Shown: in pieces, positions 52,752 to 61,288 of the stretch
How the letters are laid out: each line of letters begins with the position of its first letter
Position numbering within the stretch: position 1 is the first letter of the stretch
Assembly (NCBI RefSeq): GCF_002218085.1
Contig: NZ_BDUC01000006.1
Span: 372,001 to 436,000, forward strand
Direction: 5' to 3'
Length of the DNA stretch: 64,000 nt
DNA from: Tolypothrix sp. NIES-4075
Lineage (GTDB): Bacteria > Cyanobacteriota > Cyanobacteriia > Cyanobacteriales > Nostocaceae
Position numbers and translations under genes: made by a program
Notes under the pieces: model-generated
Told to the model about the DNA's origin: nothing
Databases searched by the model: none
What the model saw: only the letters and a program-made list of their open reading frames with translations

Positions 52752-53423
52752 ATGCCGTCCACTGAACTAAAAATTCTCTTGGTTGAGGATGATGAACTTT
52801 TCCGCTTGGGATTGCAAGTACGATTGCAGCAAGAAAGTAACTTAAAGATTGTAGCTGAGGCTGAAGATGGAGAAACCGCCATCGAGTTAGTAAATCATCA
52901 TGCGGTTGATATTGTTCTCTTAGATGTAGGATTACCGGGAATTGGGGGAATTGAAGCTTGTCGGCAAATAAAGCAGCGATATCCCAATTTACCGATATTA
53001 GTTCTTACTTCCCATTCGCAGAATTCACTGATTGCGCGGTTGATAGAAGCAGGCGCTCAAGGCTATTGCTTGAAAGGAATTGCCGCCGAAAAGTTAGTTT
53101 TAGCACTGCGTTCAGTGGCTGCTGGGGCTTCCTGGTGGGATGAAAATGCTACCAAAGAAATTCGTTCCACCTTTGCGTCTCAACCCATCGGGCTAGATTC
53201 TAAATTATCCACCCCTGCAAATCCTCTCACGCAGCGGGAACAAGAAATCTTATCACTGTTAGCAAACCGCAAAACCAATCAAGAAATAGCCCAAGCGCTT
53301 TACATCACACCGGGAACAGTCAGAGTCCACGTTCATGCTATTTTACATAAACTGGGAGTAAGCGATCGCCACGCGGCTGTTATGATTGCTATACAAAAAC
53401 AGTTAATTCAAATCAAAGACTAA
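52752..53423 (+). CDS. NarL/FixJ-family response regulator
   Basis: A 223-residue protein from the ATG at 52752 (a GTG just upstream is possible). Receiver domain (1-122): LLVEDDELFRLGL, VDIVLLDVGLPGIGGIEA with phosphorylated Asp, and LVLTSHSQ (Thr/Ser switch). GerE-type HTH at the C-terminus: LTQREQEILSLLANRKTNQE and YITPGTVRVHVHAILHKLG. It probably acts with the adjacent kinase. Its last codons form part of a repeat that is duplicated just downstream. Confidence 0.9.
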   Translation: MPSTELKILLVEDDELFRLGLQVRLQQESNLKIVAEAEDGETAIELVNHHAVDIVLLDVGLPGIGGIEACRQIKQRYPNLPILVLTSHSQNSLIARLIEAGAQGYCLKGIAAEKLVLALRSVAAGASWWDENATKEIRSTFASQPIGLDSKLSTPANPLTQREQEILSLLANRKTNQEIAQALYITPGTVRVHVHAILHKLGVSDRHAAVMIAIQKQLIQIKD

Positions 53424-53541
53424 AGTCCTTACTACAACCTTATTCACCCTTCATAATAAATAAAGCGACTCGTAGTGAGCGCTTTAGCGCTCAAATCAAG
53501 GACTAAAGTCCTTACTACATTATTCACCCTTCAAAATAAAC
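53421..53541. repeat. Repeat duplicated across the regulator end and the next gene start
   Basis: GACTAAAGTCCTTACTACA followed by TTATTCACCCTTCA occurs at 53420-53456 and again at 53503-53535, separated by a GAGCGCTTTAGCGCTC palindrome. The first copy includes the regulator's stop codon; the second runs into the next gene. Confidence 0.8.
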
Positions 53542-54146
53542 TTAACAGAACATTGGAAAAAACTATTACCCAATTTATCACCCTATTAACACAGACCGTA
53601 TCAGCTTATCGCGGGCAAAAAATAGAACGTCCTCCTGCCGAAGCAGTTGTAAATGCTTTATTACAAGCAGAAAAAGCAGCCAAACAACAACGATTGACGT
53701 ATCCATTTGAATCAATACTTGGGAAATGGCGCCTGTGTTTTACAACTGGAACCAAGAAGGTTAAGAATCGTAGGGGAATTAAGTTAGGCAACGGTTTTTA
53801 TCTGCCCAAATTTGCCGCAGCCCACATTTCTTTTAGTGCCCAAGATGCTGATAAAGGGGAAATTACTAATTCCGTTGAATTTGGTTCAGTTAAACTGAAA
53901 TTAACTGGACCAGCTAAATACGTGGGTAAGAAAAATTTACTAGCATTTGACTTTACCCAAATGCAAATCAGTTTATTTAGTCGGACTATATATAACGGTG
54001 AGATTCGCGGGGGTAAAACGAAAGCTGAGGATTTTGATAATAGACCTCTTTCTGTTCTGCCTTTTTTCGCATTCTTTTTGGTGACACCAGACTTGATTGC
54101 AGCACGTGGTCGTGGGGGTGGGTTAGCGCTTTGGATTCGAGATTGA
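53475..54146 (+). CDS. Plastid-lipid-associated (PAP/fibrillin)-like protein
   Basis: About 223 residues; start uncertain. A GTG at 53475 lies inside the duplicated repeat and gives a repeat-derived N-terminus (SALALKSRTKVLTTLF); a TTG at about 53553 (ahead of EKTITQFITLL) is the first start that avoids it. The core looks like the PAP/fibrillin lipocalin-like fold: LGKWRLCFTTGTKKVKNRRG, GNGFYLPKFAAAHISFS and the C-terminal RGRGGGLALWIRD. Fibrillins bind lipids in plastoglobules and thylakoids of plants and cyanobacteria; a role in photosynthetic membrane protection is plausible. Family assignment is moderately sure. Confidence 0.55.
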   Translation: MSALALKSRTKVLTTLFTLQNKLNRTLEKTITQFITLLTQTVSAYRGQKIERPPAEAVVNALLQAEKAAKQQRLTYPFESILGKWRLCFTTGTKKVKNRRGIKLGNGFYLPKFAAAHISFSAQDADKGEITNSVEFGSVKLKLTGPAKYVGKKNLLAFDFTQMQISLFSRTIYNGEIRGGKTKAEDFDNRPLSVLPFFAFFLVTPDLIAARGRGGGLALWIRD

Positions 54147-54199
54147 AGATACTTACAGGCGATCGCTTAATATTTATGTAGTGAGCAGTCGTTAGTCCT

Positions 54200-54532
54200 A
54201 TGACATTAGCACCCACCCCAATAAAGCAGTATGTTGAGCAGCGAGACAAAGGATATTGGATCGAAGGAACACGCATTTCCCTAGATTCAGTTGTTTATTC
54301 CTTCTTGAACGGAGAGTCCCCTGAAAGCATTGCCCAAAACTTCCCGCTATTGTCACTAGAGCAAGTCTATGGTGCGATCGCTTTCTATCTTGCTAACCGA
54401 GAAATGATTGATGTGTACTTAGAAGAAGGTTCAGCAGAATTTCAACAGTTGCAACAGTCCTTTAGAGAAAAGAATCCGCTTCTATACCAAAAATTGAAAG
54501 CATCTCTTGCCCAGAAGCAAGGCTCAGTATGA
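54200..54532 (+). CDS. DUF433 antitoxin-like protein
   Basis: A 110-residue protein with the DUF433 core YVEQRDKGYWIEGTRISLDS and VYSFLNGESPESIAQNFPLL, then EQVYGAIAFYLANREMIDVY, plus an extended C-terminal tail. It precedes the DUF5615 gene with a 4-bp overlap. Likely the antitoxin and autorepressor of the pair. It is longer and quite different from the DUF433 protein at 25469. Confidence 0.82.
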   Translation: MTLAPTPIKQYVEQRDKGYWIEGTRISLDSVVYSFLNGESPESIAQNFPLLSLEQVYGAIAFYLANREMIDVYLEEGSAEFQQLQQSFREKNPLLYQKLKASLAQKQGSV

Positions 54533-54882
54533 CAAAGGCTCGATTCCAAGCTGATGCTGACCTCAGACAAGCAATTGTAACTGGCGTAATCCGCAGACAA
54601 CCCGGCTTGGATTTTCAGTCAGCCAATGAGGCAGGACTTGAAGGTCTCAAAGATCCAGAAGTCTTAGCATTTGCAGCACGAGATGGCAGGGTGCTTGTTA
54701 CGCATGATCGTAAGACCATGCCGACCGAGTTTGGTCAGTTCATCTTGTCGCAAGCCAGTTCTGGCGTTCTGATTGTTTCTCAAAGTCTCCCGATCGGCGA
54801 AGCGATTGATGCACTTATCTTGGTGTGGGAAGTTTCAACTGCTGAGGAATGGATCAATCAGATCGTGTCTGTTCCATTTTGA
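54529..54882 (+). CDS. DUF5615 PIN-like toxin
   Basis: A 117-residue predicted nuclease: MTKARFQADADLRQAI has the N-terminal Asp, LAFAARDGRVLVTHDRKTMP is the second acidic cluster (RVLVTHDR is typical), and GVLIVSQSLPIGEAIDAL follows. It is coupled to the upstream DUF433 gene. The large AAA/WD40 gene starts 53 bp downstream on the same strand. Confidence 0.83.
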   Translation: MTKARFQADADLRQAIVTGVIRRQPGLDFQSANEAGLEGLKDPEVLAFAARDGRVLVTHDRKTMPTEFGQFILSQASSGVLIVSQSLPIGEAIDALILVWEVSTAEEWINQIVSVPF

Positions 54883-54934
54883 AGATATTTTACACATAAG
54901 TGCAACAATGGCGAAAAGTGCATGTGAGTAGTTC

Positions 54935-57900
54935 ATGACGCAGTATCAATATCAAGTTGGAGGCAGTCTCCCTGAAGATGCTTTAACTTATGTCACCCGC
55001 AAAGCTGACACAGAACTTTATGAAAGTTTGCAAGCAGGAGAATTTTGTTATGTACTAAACTCTCGGCAAATGGGAAAATCTAGCTTGCGGGTGCATGTGA
55101 TGCAGCGATTGCAATCTGAAGGTGTTGCTTGTGCGGCAATTGATATTACAGCGATCGGTACGTCAGATATTACCCCAGTAGAATGGTATGCGGGGATTAT
55201 TGATACTATCGTCGGCACTTTTGGGCTTTATAATGACTTTGATTTAGATGATTGGTGGACAGAGAACAATTTGCTCTCACCAGTGCAGCACTTAAGTAAG
55301 TTTATCGAAACTGTGCTGCTGAAGTCAGTTACAGAGAACATTGTTATTTTTATTGATGAAATTGATAGTATCCTCAGCATCAATTTTAAATTAGATGATT
55401 TTTTCGCCGTTATTCGGGATTGTTATAATCGACGTGCAGATAACTTAGAATACAACCGCTTGACATTTGCACTGTTGGGTGTATCAACACCTTCCGATTT
55501 AATTGGCGATAAGCGACGCACACCATTTAATATTGGCAGAGCAATCGATTTAACGGGATTTCAACTTGAAGAAGCGCAACCTCTCGCAACCGGACTTGCA
55601 GTTGTTGGTGATGAGCAAGTATTAATGCAAGCTGTGTTGGATTGGACTGGGGGACAACCGTTTCTCACGCAAAAGGTTTGTCAGTTGGTGGTGAAATTTG
55701 CCAATCAATCTTTAAGTTTACCAGAAATAGTTGCTGATGTTATTCAAAATAAGATTATTCAGAATTGGCAAACGCAAGACGAGCCAGAGCATTTTAGAAC
55801 TATTCGAGATAGACTGTTGCGAAGTAGCGAACAGCGTACCGGACGATTATTAGGTTTGTGTCAGCATTTGCAAAAGAAAGAGATAGAAGCTGATGATAGC
55901 GTAGAACAAACAGAACTGCGTTTAACCGGGTTGGCTGTGAAACGTGGTGGCAAGCTGCGAATTTATAACCAAATTTATGAGACGATATTTAATCAGGAGT
56001 GGTGCGACAAAGAACTTGCAAAACTCCGCCCATATGCTGATACACTCAATGCCTGGGTTGCTTCGCAATCACAAGATAATTCGCGTCTGTTGCGGGGACA
56101 AGCTTTGCAAGAAGCTTTACAATGGTCAACTGGCAAGAGTTTAAGCAATTTAGATTATCAATATTTATCTGCAAGTCAGGAATTTGACAAACAAGCAGCT
56201 TTAGCAGTTGAAAAAGAAGCTAATCAAATTTTGGCACAAGCGCGACAAAAAGCGGAAAAGGCTTTAGAGAAAGAATTGCAAGCAAATCAAGTTTTAGCAG
56301 CTGCACAAAAGAAAGCTAGACGGATTTTGTTTTTGACTGCAACTGGAGCGATCGTTTCTTTAGGATTCGCTACATTTGGTTGGCAGCAGTTTAGAATAGC
56401 ACAAACAGCCACACGGTTGGAACAATCATCTGCACGTTTGTTGCGGTTGTCTGAATTTCCTACTGTTGATGATTTAGTTGAAGGAACACAATCTGCAAAA
56501 GAATTAAAAAAATTAGTTAAAGATTATCGCTCAACTAGAGAATATCCGACTGTCAACCCGATGTTAGCTTTGCAAACTACTTTAGAAAATATTCACGAGA
56601 AAAATCGATTAGAGCATAACTCAGAGGTCAACAACGTAGCGTTTAGTCCCGACGGCAAGACGATTGCCACAGCGTCAAATGACAACACAGCGAAGTTGTG
56701 GAACCTGCAAGGTGATGTGATTGCCACCCTCAAGCATAACGATTGGGTCAGCGACGTAGCGTTTAGTCCTGACGGCAAGATGGTTGCAACTGCTTCACGT
56801 GACAAAACAGTGAAGTTGTGGAACCTGCAAGGTGATGTGATTGCCACCCTCAAGCATAACCATTGGGTCGAAAACGTAGCGTTTAGTCCTGATGGCAAGA
56901 CGGTTGCGACTGCATCAGATGACTACACAGCCAAGTTGTGGAACCTGCAAGGTAAGGAAATTGCCACCCTCAAGCATAACGAGTCGGTCTTCAACGTCGC
57001 ATTTAGTCCTGATGGCAAGACGGTTGCGACTGCATCAGATGACTACACAGCCAAGTTGTGGAACCTGCAAGGTAAGGAAATTGCCACCCTCAAGCATAAC
57101 GAGTCGGTCTTCAACGTCGCATTTAGTCCTGATGGCAAGACGGTTGCCACAGCTTCATTTGACAATACAGCGAAGTTGTGGAACCTGCAAGGTAAGGAAC
57201 TTGCCACCCTCAAGCATAACGAATGGGTCAAAAACGTAGCGTTTAGTCCGGATGGCAAGACGGTTGCCACTGCATCAATTGACAAAACAGCCAAGTTGTG
57301 GAACCTGCAAGGTAAGGAACTTGCCACCCTCAAGCATAACGAGTCGGTCAAAAACGTAGCGTTTAGTCCTGATGGCAAGACGATTGCCACAGCGTCATTT
57401 GACAAAACAGCCAAGTTGTGGAACCTGCAAGGTAAGGAACTTGCCACCCTCAAGCATAACTCATCGGTCAGCAACGTAACGTTTAGTCCTAATGGCAAAA
57501 CTATTGCCACTGCTTCATTTGACAAAACAGCCAAGTTGTGGAACCTGCAAGGTAAGGAAATTGCCACCCTCAAGCATAACTCAGAGGTTAGAAACGTAGC
57601 GTTTAGTCCTGATGGCAAGACTATTGCCACTGTTTCAGATGACAAAACAGCCAAGTTGTGGAACCTGCAAGGTAAGGAACTTGCCACCCTCAAGCATAAC
57701 GAATTCCTCTTCAACGTAGCGTTTAGTCCTGATGGCAAGACTATTGCCACTGCTTCATCTGACGGTACAGCCAAATTCTGGAACCTGCAAGGTAAGAGAC
57801 TTGCCACCCTTAAGCATGACGGACAGGTCTTCAACGTCGCGTTTAGTCCGGATGGCAAGACAATTGCCACAGCTTCAAGTGACAATACAGCCAAGTTGTG

Positions 57901-58597
57901 GAACCTGCAAGGTAAGGAAATTGCCATTCTCAAGCATAACTTTTGGGTCTTCAAGGTAGCGTTTAGTCCTGATGGCAAGACGATTGCCACAGCTTCAAGT
58001 GACAATACAGCCAAGTTGTGGAACCTGCAAAGTAAGGAAATTGCCATTCTCAAGCATAACTCAGCGGTCATCAACGTCGCGTTTAGTCCTGATGGCAAGA
58101 CTATTGCCACTACTTCATATGACGGTACAGTGAAGTTGTGGAACCTGCAAGGTAAGGAAATTGCCATTCTCAAGCATAACGGAGAGGTTAATAATGTAGC
58201 GTTTAGTCCTGATGGCAAGACGATTGCCACTGCATCAGATGACTACACAGCCAAGTTGTGGAACCTCAAAGGAAAAAAACTTGATACCCTCAAGCATAAC
58301 AGTGCGGTCAACAACGTCGCGTTTAGTCCTGATGGCAAGACTATTGCCACTGCATCAAATGACGATACACTACGCTTATGGACTCAAGTAGGGGATACTT
58401 GGCAGCAGTTTGCTGAATATCAAGCTCGTGAGGGAGTGTTGAGCAATGATGGTAAACTAATTGCGATTGCGGTTGATAATACTGTGCAGTTGCGTCCGGT
58501 TGAGAATTTGGATGAACTGCTAGCACGAAGTTGCGGATGGCTAAAAGATTATCTTTCTTCACATCCTGATGTGGGGAAGCAGGTTTGTGGTAGTTAG
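54935..58597 (+). CDS. STAND-type AAA-like ATPase with C-terminal WD40 propeller
   Basis: A 1220-residue protein. Residues 1-330 are the AAA_35 NTPase: VGGSLPEDALTYVTRKAD, CYVLNSRQMGKSSLRVHVM (Walker A) and NIVIFIDEIDSIL (Walker B), ending GQPFLTQKVCQLVVKF. Around 400-460 is a coiled coil (KEANQILAQARQKAEKALEK) and near 462-484 one membrane segment (RILFLTATGAIVSLGFATFG). From about 560 there are 15 WD40 repeats of exactly 40 residues (VAFSPDGKTIATAS, DNTAKLWNLQGKEIATLKHN) and a degenerate last one, ending DVGKQVCGS. Such cyanobacterial proteins are thought to act as switch-like sensors; partner or signal not known. The repeats are nearly identical at DNA level. Confidence 0.88.
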   Translation: MTQYQYQVGGSLPEDALTYVTRKADTELYESLQAGEFCYVLNSRQMGKSSLRVHVMQRLQSEGVACAAIDITAIGTSDITPVEWYAGIIDTIVGTFGLYNDFDLDDWWTENNLLSPVQHLSKFIETVLLKSVTENIVIFIDEIDSILSINFKLDDFFAVIRDCYNRRADNLEYNRLTFALLGVSTPSDLIGDKRRTPFNIGRAIDLTGFQLEEAQPLATGLAVVGDEQVLMQAVLDWTGGQPFLTQKVCQLVVKFANQSLSLPEIVADVIQNKIIQNWQTQDEPEHFRTIRDRLLRSSEQRTGRLLGLCQHLQKKEIEADDSVEQTELRLTGLAVKRGGKLRIYNQIYETIFNQEWCDKELAKLRPYADTLNAWVASQSQDNSRLLRGQALQEALQWSTGKSLSNLDYQYLSASQEFDKQAALAVEKEANQILAQARQKAEKALEKELQANQVLAAAQKKARRILFLTATGAIVSLGFATFGWQQFRIAQTATRLEQSSARLLRLSEFPTVDDLVEGTQSAKELKKLVKDYRSTREYPTVNPMLALQTTLENIHEKNRLEHNSEVNNVAFSPDGKTIATASNDNTAKLWNLQGDVIATLKHNDWVSDVAFSPDGKMVATASRDKTVKLWNLQGDVIATLKHNHWVENVAFSPDGKTVATASDDYTAKLWNLQGKEIATLKHNESVFNVAFSPDGKTVATASDDYTAKLWNLQGKEIATLKHNESVFNVAFSPDGKTVATASFDNTAKLWNLQGKELATLKHNEWVKNVAFSPDGKTVATASIDKTAKLWNLQGKELATLKHNESVKNVAFSPDGKTIATASFDKTAKLWNLQGKELATLKHNSSVSNVTFSPNGKTIATASFDKTAKLWNLQGKEIATLKHNSEVRNVAFSPDGKTIATVSDDKTAKLWNLQGKELATLKHNEFLFNVAFSPDGKTIATASSDGTAKFWNLQGKRLATLKHDGQVFNVAFSPDGKTIATASSDNTAKLWNLQGKEIAILKHNFWVFKVAFSPDGKTIATASSDNTAKLWNLQSKEIAILKHNSAVINVAFSPDGKTIATTSYDGTVKLWNLQGKEIAILKHNGEVNNVAFSPDGKTIATASDDYTAKLWNLKGKKLDTLKHNSAVNNVAFSPDGKTIATASNDDTLRLWTQVGDTWQQFAEYQAREGVLSNDGKLIAIAVDNTVQLRPVENLDELLARSCGWLKDYLSSHPDVGKQVCGS
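56619..58418. repeat. Fifteen 120-bp WD40-encoding repeats
   Basis: Each unit encodes one blade. 56882-57027 is identical to 57002-57147 over 146 bp, and most units differ by few bases. Periodicity of exactly 120 bp keeps frame; it also creates a long antisense open frame (57043-58230) that is not a gene. Confidence 0.9.
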
Positions 58598-58672
58598 GGG
58601 AGAGGGAGAGGGGGAGACAAGGAGACAAGGAGACAGGGGGACAAGGGGGACAAGGGGGACAAGGGGGACAGA
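58598..58672. repeat. G-rich tract after the WD40 gene
   Basis: GGGGAGAGGGAGAGGGGGAG followed by GGAGACA and GGGGGACAA units; low-complexity G/A-rich DNA. Similar DNA sits at 60866-60892. Confidence 0.7.
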
Positions 58673-58680
58673 TACCGTAG

Positions 58681-58708
58681 GGTGCGTTATAACGAAGTTT
58701 AACGCACC
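58681..58708. repeat. GGTGCGTTA hairpin
   Basis: GGTGCGTTA ... TAACGCACC inverted repeat. Copies at 60897-60924 (in the opposite orientation) and 61367-61390. Confidence 0.65.
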
Positions 58709-58718
58709 TCTTTGATAC

Positions 58719-58800
58719 TAGACTTCTTGCAGAAGTAGGGAACTCTTAACAGGGAACTCTTAACAGAACGTCGTAAAATCTCATTTTTGCAAGAGGTCTA
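58719..58800. repeat. MITE-like element E1 (82 bp)
   Basis: Ends TAGACTTCTTGCA and TGCAAGAGGTCTA (12 of 13 inverted match), TA on both sides. Two direct GGGAACTCTTAACA copies inside. The same element in the other orientation is at 63285-63373, seven bases longer. Confidence 0.8.
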
Positions 58801-58804
58801 CTGA

Positions 58805-59182
58805 TTAAAGAGTCTTTGAACTAGATTCGAGAGTCTTTTATACTGATGCGAGAGTCTTTGAACTAGATTCGAGAGTCTTTTATACTGATGCGAGAGTCTT
58901 TGAACTAGATTCGAGAGTCTTTTATACTGATGCGAGAGTCTTTTATACTGATTCGAGAGTCTTTGAACTAGATTCGAGAGTCTTTTATACTGATTCGAGA
59001 GTCTTTGAACTAGATTCGAGAGTCTTTTATACTGATTCGAGAGTCTTTTAGCCTCATTAAAGAGTGTTGGAACCTCATTAAAGAGTCTTTTAGCCTCATT
59101 AAAGAGTGTTGGAACCTCATTAAAGAGTGTTGGAACCTCATTAAAGAGTGTTGGAACCTCATTAAAGAGTGTTGGAACCTCA
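58805..59182. repeat. Array of eighteen exact-length 21-bp units
   Basis: Starts at 58805 with TTAAAGAGTCTTTGAACTAGA and steps by 21 bp without any insertion or deletion to 59182, then a partial unit. First part alternates GAGAGTCTTTTATACTGA / GAGAGTCTTTGAACTAGA; second part is AAAGAGTGTTGGAACCTCA. Related to the array at 61032. Confidence 0.9.
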
Positions 59183-59200
59183 TTAAAGAGTATAAGATTT

Positions 59201-59314
59201 TGGCGTTGCTTAATCCCAGTATGAATCCGGATGTAGAGACGCGATATATCGCGTCTCTACAAGGGTTTTGACATCACGCACAATCATTTTCATAGATGAA
59301 ATCAGCAACGCCAA
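59201..59314. repeat. MITE-like element B
   Basis: Ends TGGCGTTGCTTAATC and GATGAAATCAGCAACGCCAA; perfect 28-bp palindrome inside (59233-59260, GTAGAGACGCGATA / TATCGCGTCTCTAC). The parallel sequence at 61246-61275 lacks it, so it can be compared with an empty site. Confidence 0.82.
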
Positions 59315-59378
59315 ATTTTTAGTTTACTCAAATATACTAAGAGACCTAACCCAAGCCACTGCGTTGCCCAAAACCTTT

Positions 59379-59406
59379 GTAAAGACGCGATTAATCGCGT
59401 CTTTAC
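59379..59406. repeat. Perfect 28-bp palindrome
   Basis: GTAAAGACGCGATT / AATCGCGTCTTTAC, member of the same hairpin family. Confidence 0.7.
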
Positions 59407-59447
59407 AAGGGAGGGATTAATCGTGTCTTTAGGTCTTTACTTAATTC

Positions 59448-59665
59448 TCAAAACAAATCTAAGTCTGTCAAGGCACCAAGACTGCTGGAAGATACTAATT
59501 TGGCATATTTCCCTAACACACCTTTGGTATAACCAGGTGGACGGGGTTGCCAATTTGCCCGACGAGCTGCTAATTCTTCATCGGATACGTTTAATTGCAA
59601 CAGTCGCGCATGGGCATCAATTGTGATAGTATCACCTTCTTCCACAAGGGCGATCGCTCCCCCAA
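59448..59665 (-). pseudogene. ilvD 3'-end fragment (second copy)
   Basis: Minus-strand frame encodes GGAIALVEEGDTITIDAHAR through GALTDLDLF, identical in protein to the last 71 residues of the intact ilvD (61461-63146) except Gly for Arg in RPPxYTKG. Over 218 bp there are nine base differences and eight are synonymous. Similarity ends abruptly at 59665 inside the codons after CTCCCCCAA. It cannot be a working enzyme. Confidence 0.92.
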
Positions 59666-59868
59666 TTTGTGTTCTGCCTTTTTTCGCATTTTTGCAGAAT
59701 TTAATCTGGTAGTAACAACCTGGCATTTATAGGCTTTTTAACCCACTCATATCGGGTTCGGTTAAAGACTTATTATTAAGACCGCAAGAAAGCAGGGAGC
59801 GGGGGAAAGAGAGTTTTCAGATTTTTGCACAGATGCACCCAATAGTAACTAATTTGCCGAACTTGATA

Positions 59869-60855
59869 TCAAGAGGGATCTTCCACTCGGAAATACAAAT
59901 CGAGAATTTCGCTTACATCCCCAGGATTTTGACACAATTCCTTTAGTCCCCAAATGTCAGGTGGAATGGGGACTGGGTTACTACGCAGATCCAGATGTCT
60001 GAGTTTTTGGAGTTGTCCAATTTCTTCTGGCAGACTGCTCAGTTGATTATTGTAGAGGTCGAGCGTTTCTAAGTTGGTGAGTTGGACAATTTCCTTTGGC
60101 AGACTGCTCAGTTGATTGCTGCTAAGGTCGAGCGTTTGTAAGTTGGTGAGTTGGACAATTTCTTCTGGCAGACTGCTCAGTTGATTACTGCTGAGGTTGA
60201 GCGTTTCTAAGTTGGTGAGTTTTCCAAATTCGTTTGGTAGACTGCTCAGTTGATTATTGTAGAGGTCGAGCGTTTGTAAGTTGGTGAGTTTTCCAAATTC
60301 GTTTGGTAGACTGCTCAGTTGATTATCGTAGAGGTAGAGCGATTGTAAGTTGGTGAGTTGTCTAATTTCTTCTGGCAGACTGCTCAGTTGATTTGTGCTG
60401 AGGTCGAGCGATTGTAAGTTGGTGAGTTGTCCAAATTCCTTTGGTAGACTGCTCAGTTGATTATTGTAGAGGTCGAGCGATTGTAAGTTGGTGAGTTGGA
60501 CAATTTCTTTTGGCAGAATGCTGAGTTTATTTCTGCTGAGGTAGAGCGTTTCTAAGTTGGTGAGTTGGACAATTTCCTCTGGCAGACTGGTTAAGTTATT
60601 ACCAACAACTTGAAGTTCTTGAAGATGATTAAGTAATCCAATTTCCGCAGGTAAAACGCTCAGGTTGTTACCGATAGTACCGACGATATAACCCTTTTCA
60701 TTATATTGGTATTTGCCGAGAATCAGCTTTTTGAGTTGAGTCAGCTTACCAATCTCAGCCGGTAAAGCTGTCAAGTCTTTGCCAGAGAGGTCAAATTCGG
60801 TTGCCCCTTCTGTGGCAGCTTGTTCAATTAGCTGTAGCAGTTCTTTGTCGGTCAT
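59869..60855 (-). CDS. Leucine-rich repeat protein
   Basis: A 328-residue protein. N-terminus MTDKELLQLIEQAATEGATE then about 12 LRR units of 23 residues with pattern LPEEIVQLTNLQTLDLSSNQ, from residue 30 to about 300, ending IPPDIWGLKELCQN and a short tail. The start is like that of Roco-type proteins that carry a GTPase after the LRR, but no GTPase follows, so it is a standalone LRR. Such proteins mediate protein binding; partner unknown. The repeats are nearly identical in DNA. It lies between two copies of the ilvD 3' end, on the ilvD strand. Confidence 0.85.
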   Translation of the reverse strand: MTDKELLQLIEQAATEGATEFDLSGKDLTALPAEIGKLTQLKKLILGKYQYNEKGYIVGTIGNNLSVLPAEIGLLNHLQELQVVGNNLTSLPEEIVQLTNLETLYLSRNKLSILPKEIVQLTNLQSLDLYNNQLSSLPKEFGQLTNLQSLDLSTNQLSSLPEEIRQLTNLQSLYLYDNQLSSLPNEFGKLTNLQTLDLYNNQLSSLPNEFGKLTNLETLNLSSNQLSSLPEEIVQLTNLQTLDLSSNQLSSLPKEIVQLTNLETLDLYNNQLSSLPEEIGQLQKLRHLDLRSNPVPIPPDIWGLKELCQNPGDVSEILDLYFRVEDPS

Positions 60856-60896
60856 GAGTAATTAGGGGGACAGGGGGACGACAGGGGGACAAGTAG

Positions 60897-60924
60897 GGTG
60901 CGTTAAATTTTGTTATAACGCACC
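60897..60924. repeat. GGTGCGTTA hairpin (inverted copy)
   Basis: Reverse complement of 58681-58708 except two positions. Confidence 0.6.
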
Positions 60925-61031
60925 ATTTATGGTCCCAGATGCTGTAAGGAATGGCACTAACACACCCGACGGTAGTTTTATATTTTATTCAACCTACCTA
61001 CTTAGTTCTGCGATAAGTCTGATTTTTTCGT

Positions 61032-61241
61032 ATAACGAGTGTTGGAACTGCATTAATGAGTCTTTGATACTCATTAAAGAGTCTTTGATACTCATTAAAG
61101 AGTCTTTGATACTGATTAATGAGTCTTGGAACCTCATTAATGAGTCTTTGATACTGATTAATGAGTCTTGGAACCTCATTAATGAGTCTTTGATACTGAT
61201 TAATGAGTCTTTGAACCTCATTAAAGAGTCTTTGATACTCA
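61032..61241. repeat. Array of ten exact-length 21-bp units
   Basis: Units TTAATGAGTCTTTGATACTCA and variants, constant 21-bp step from 61032 to 61241, then partial. Frames of 80-120 codons read through both strands because 21 is divisible by three; the codons encode heptads such as SLILINE on plus and KDSLMRF on minus. Confidence 0.9.
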
Positions 61242-61288
61242 TTAATGAGTATAACGATTTTCAGTTTAGTCAAATATACCAAGAAACC

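Noticed and set aside
57043..58230. 395-codon minus-strand open frame opposite the WD40 repeats
   Set aside because: It is a periodic by-product of the 120-bp repeat; the plus-strand WD40 protein explains the sequence fully.
58598..59447. CRISPR array reading of the repeats after the WD40 gene
   Set aside because: Units are contiguous 21-bp repeats without spacers and no cas gene is near.
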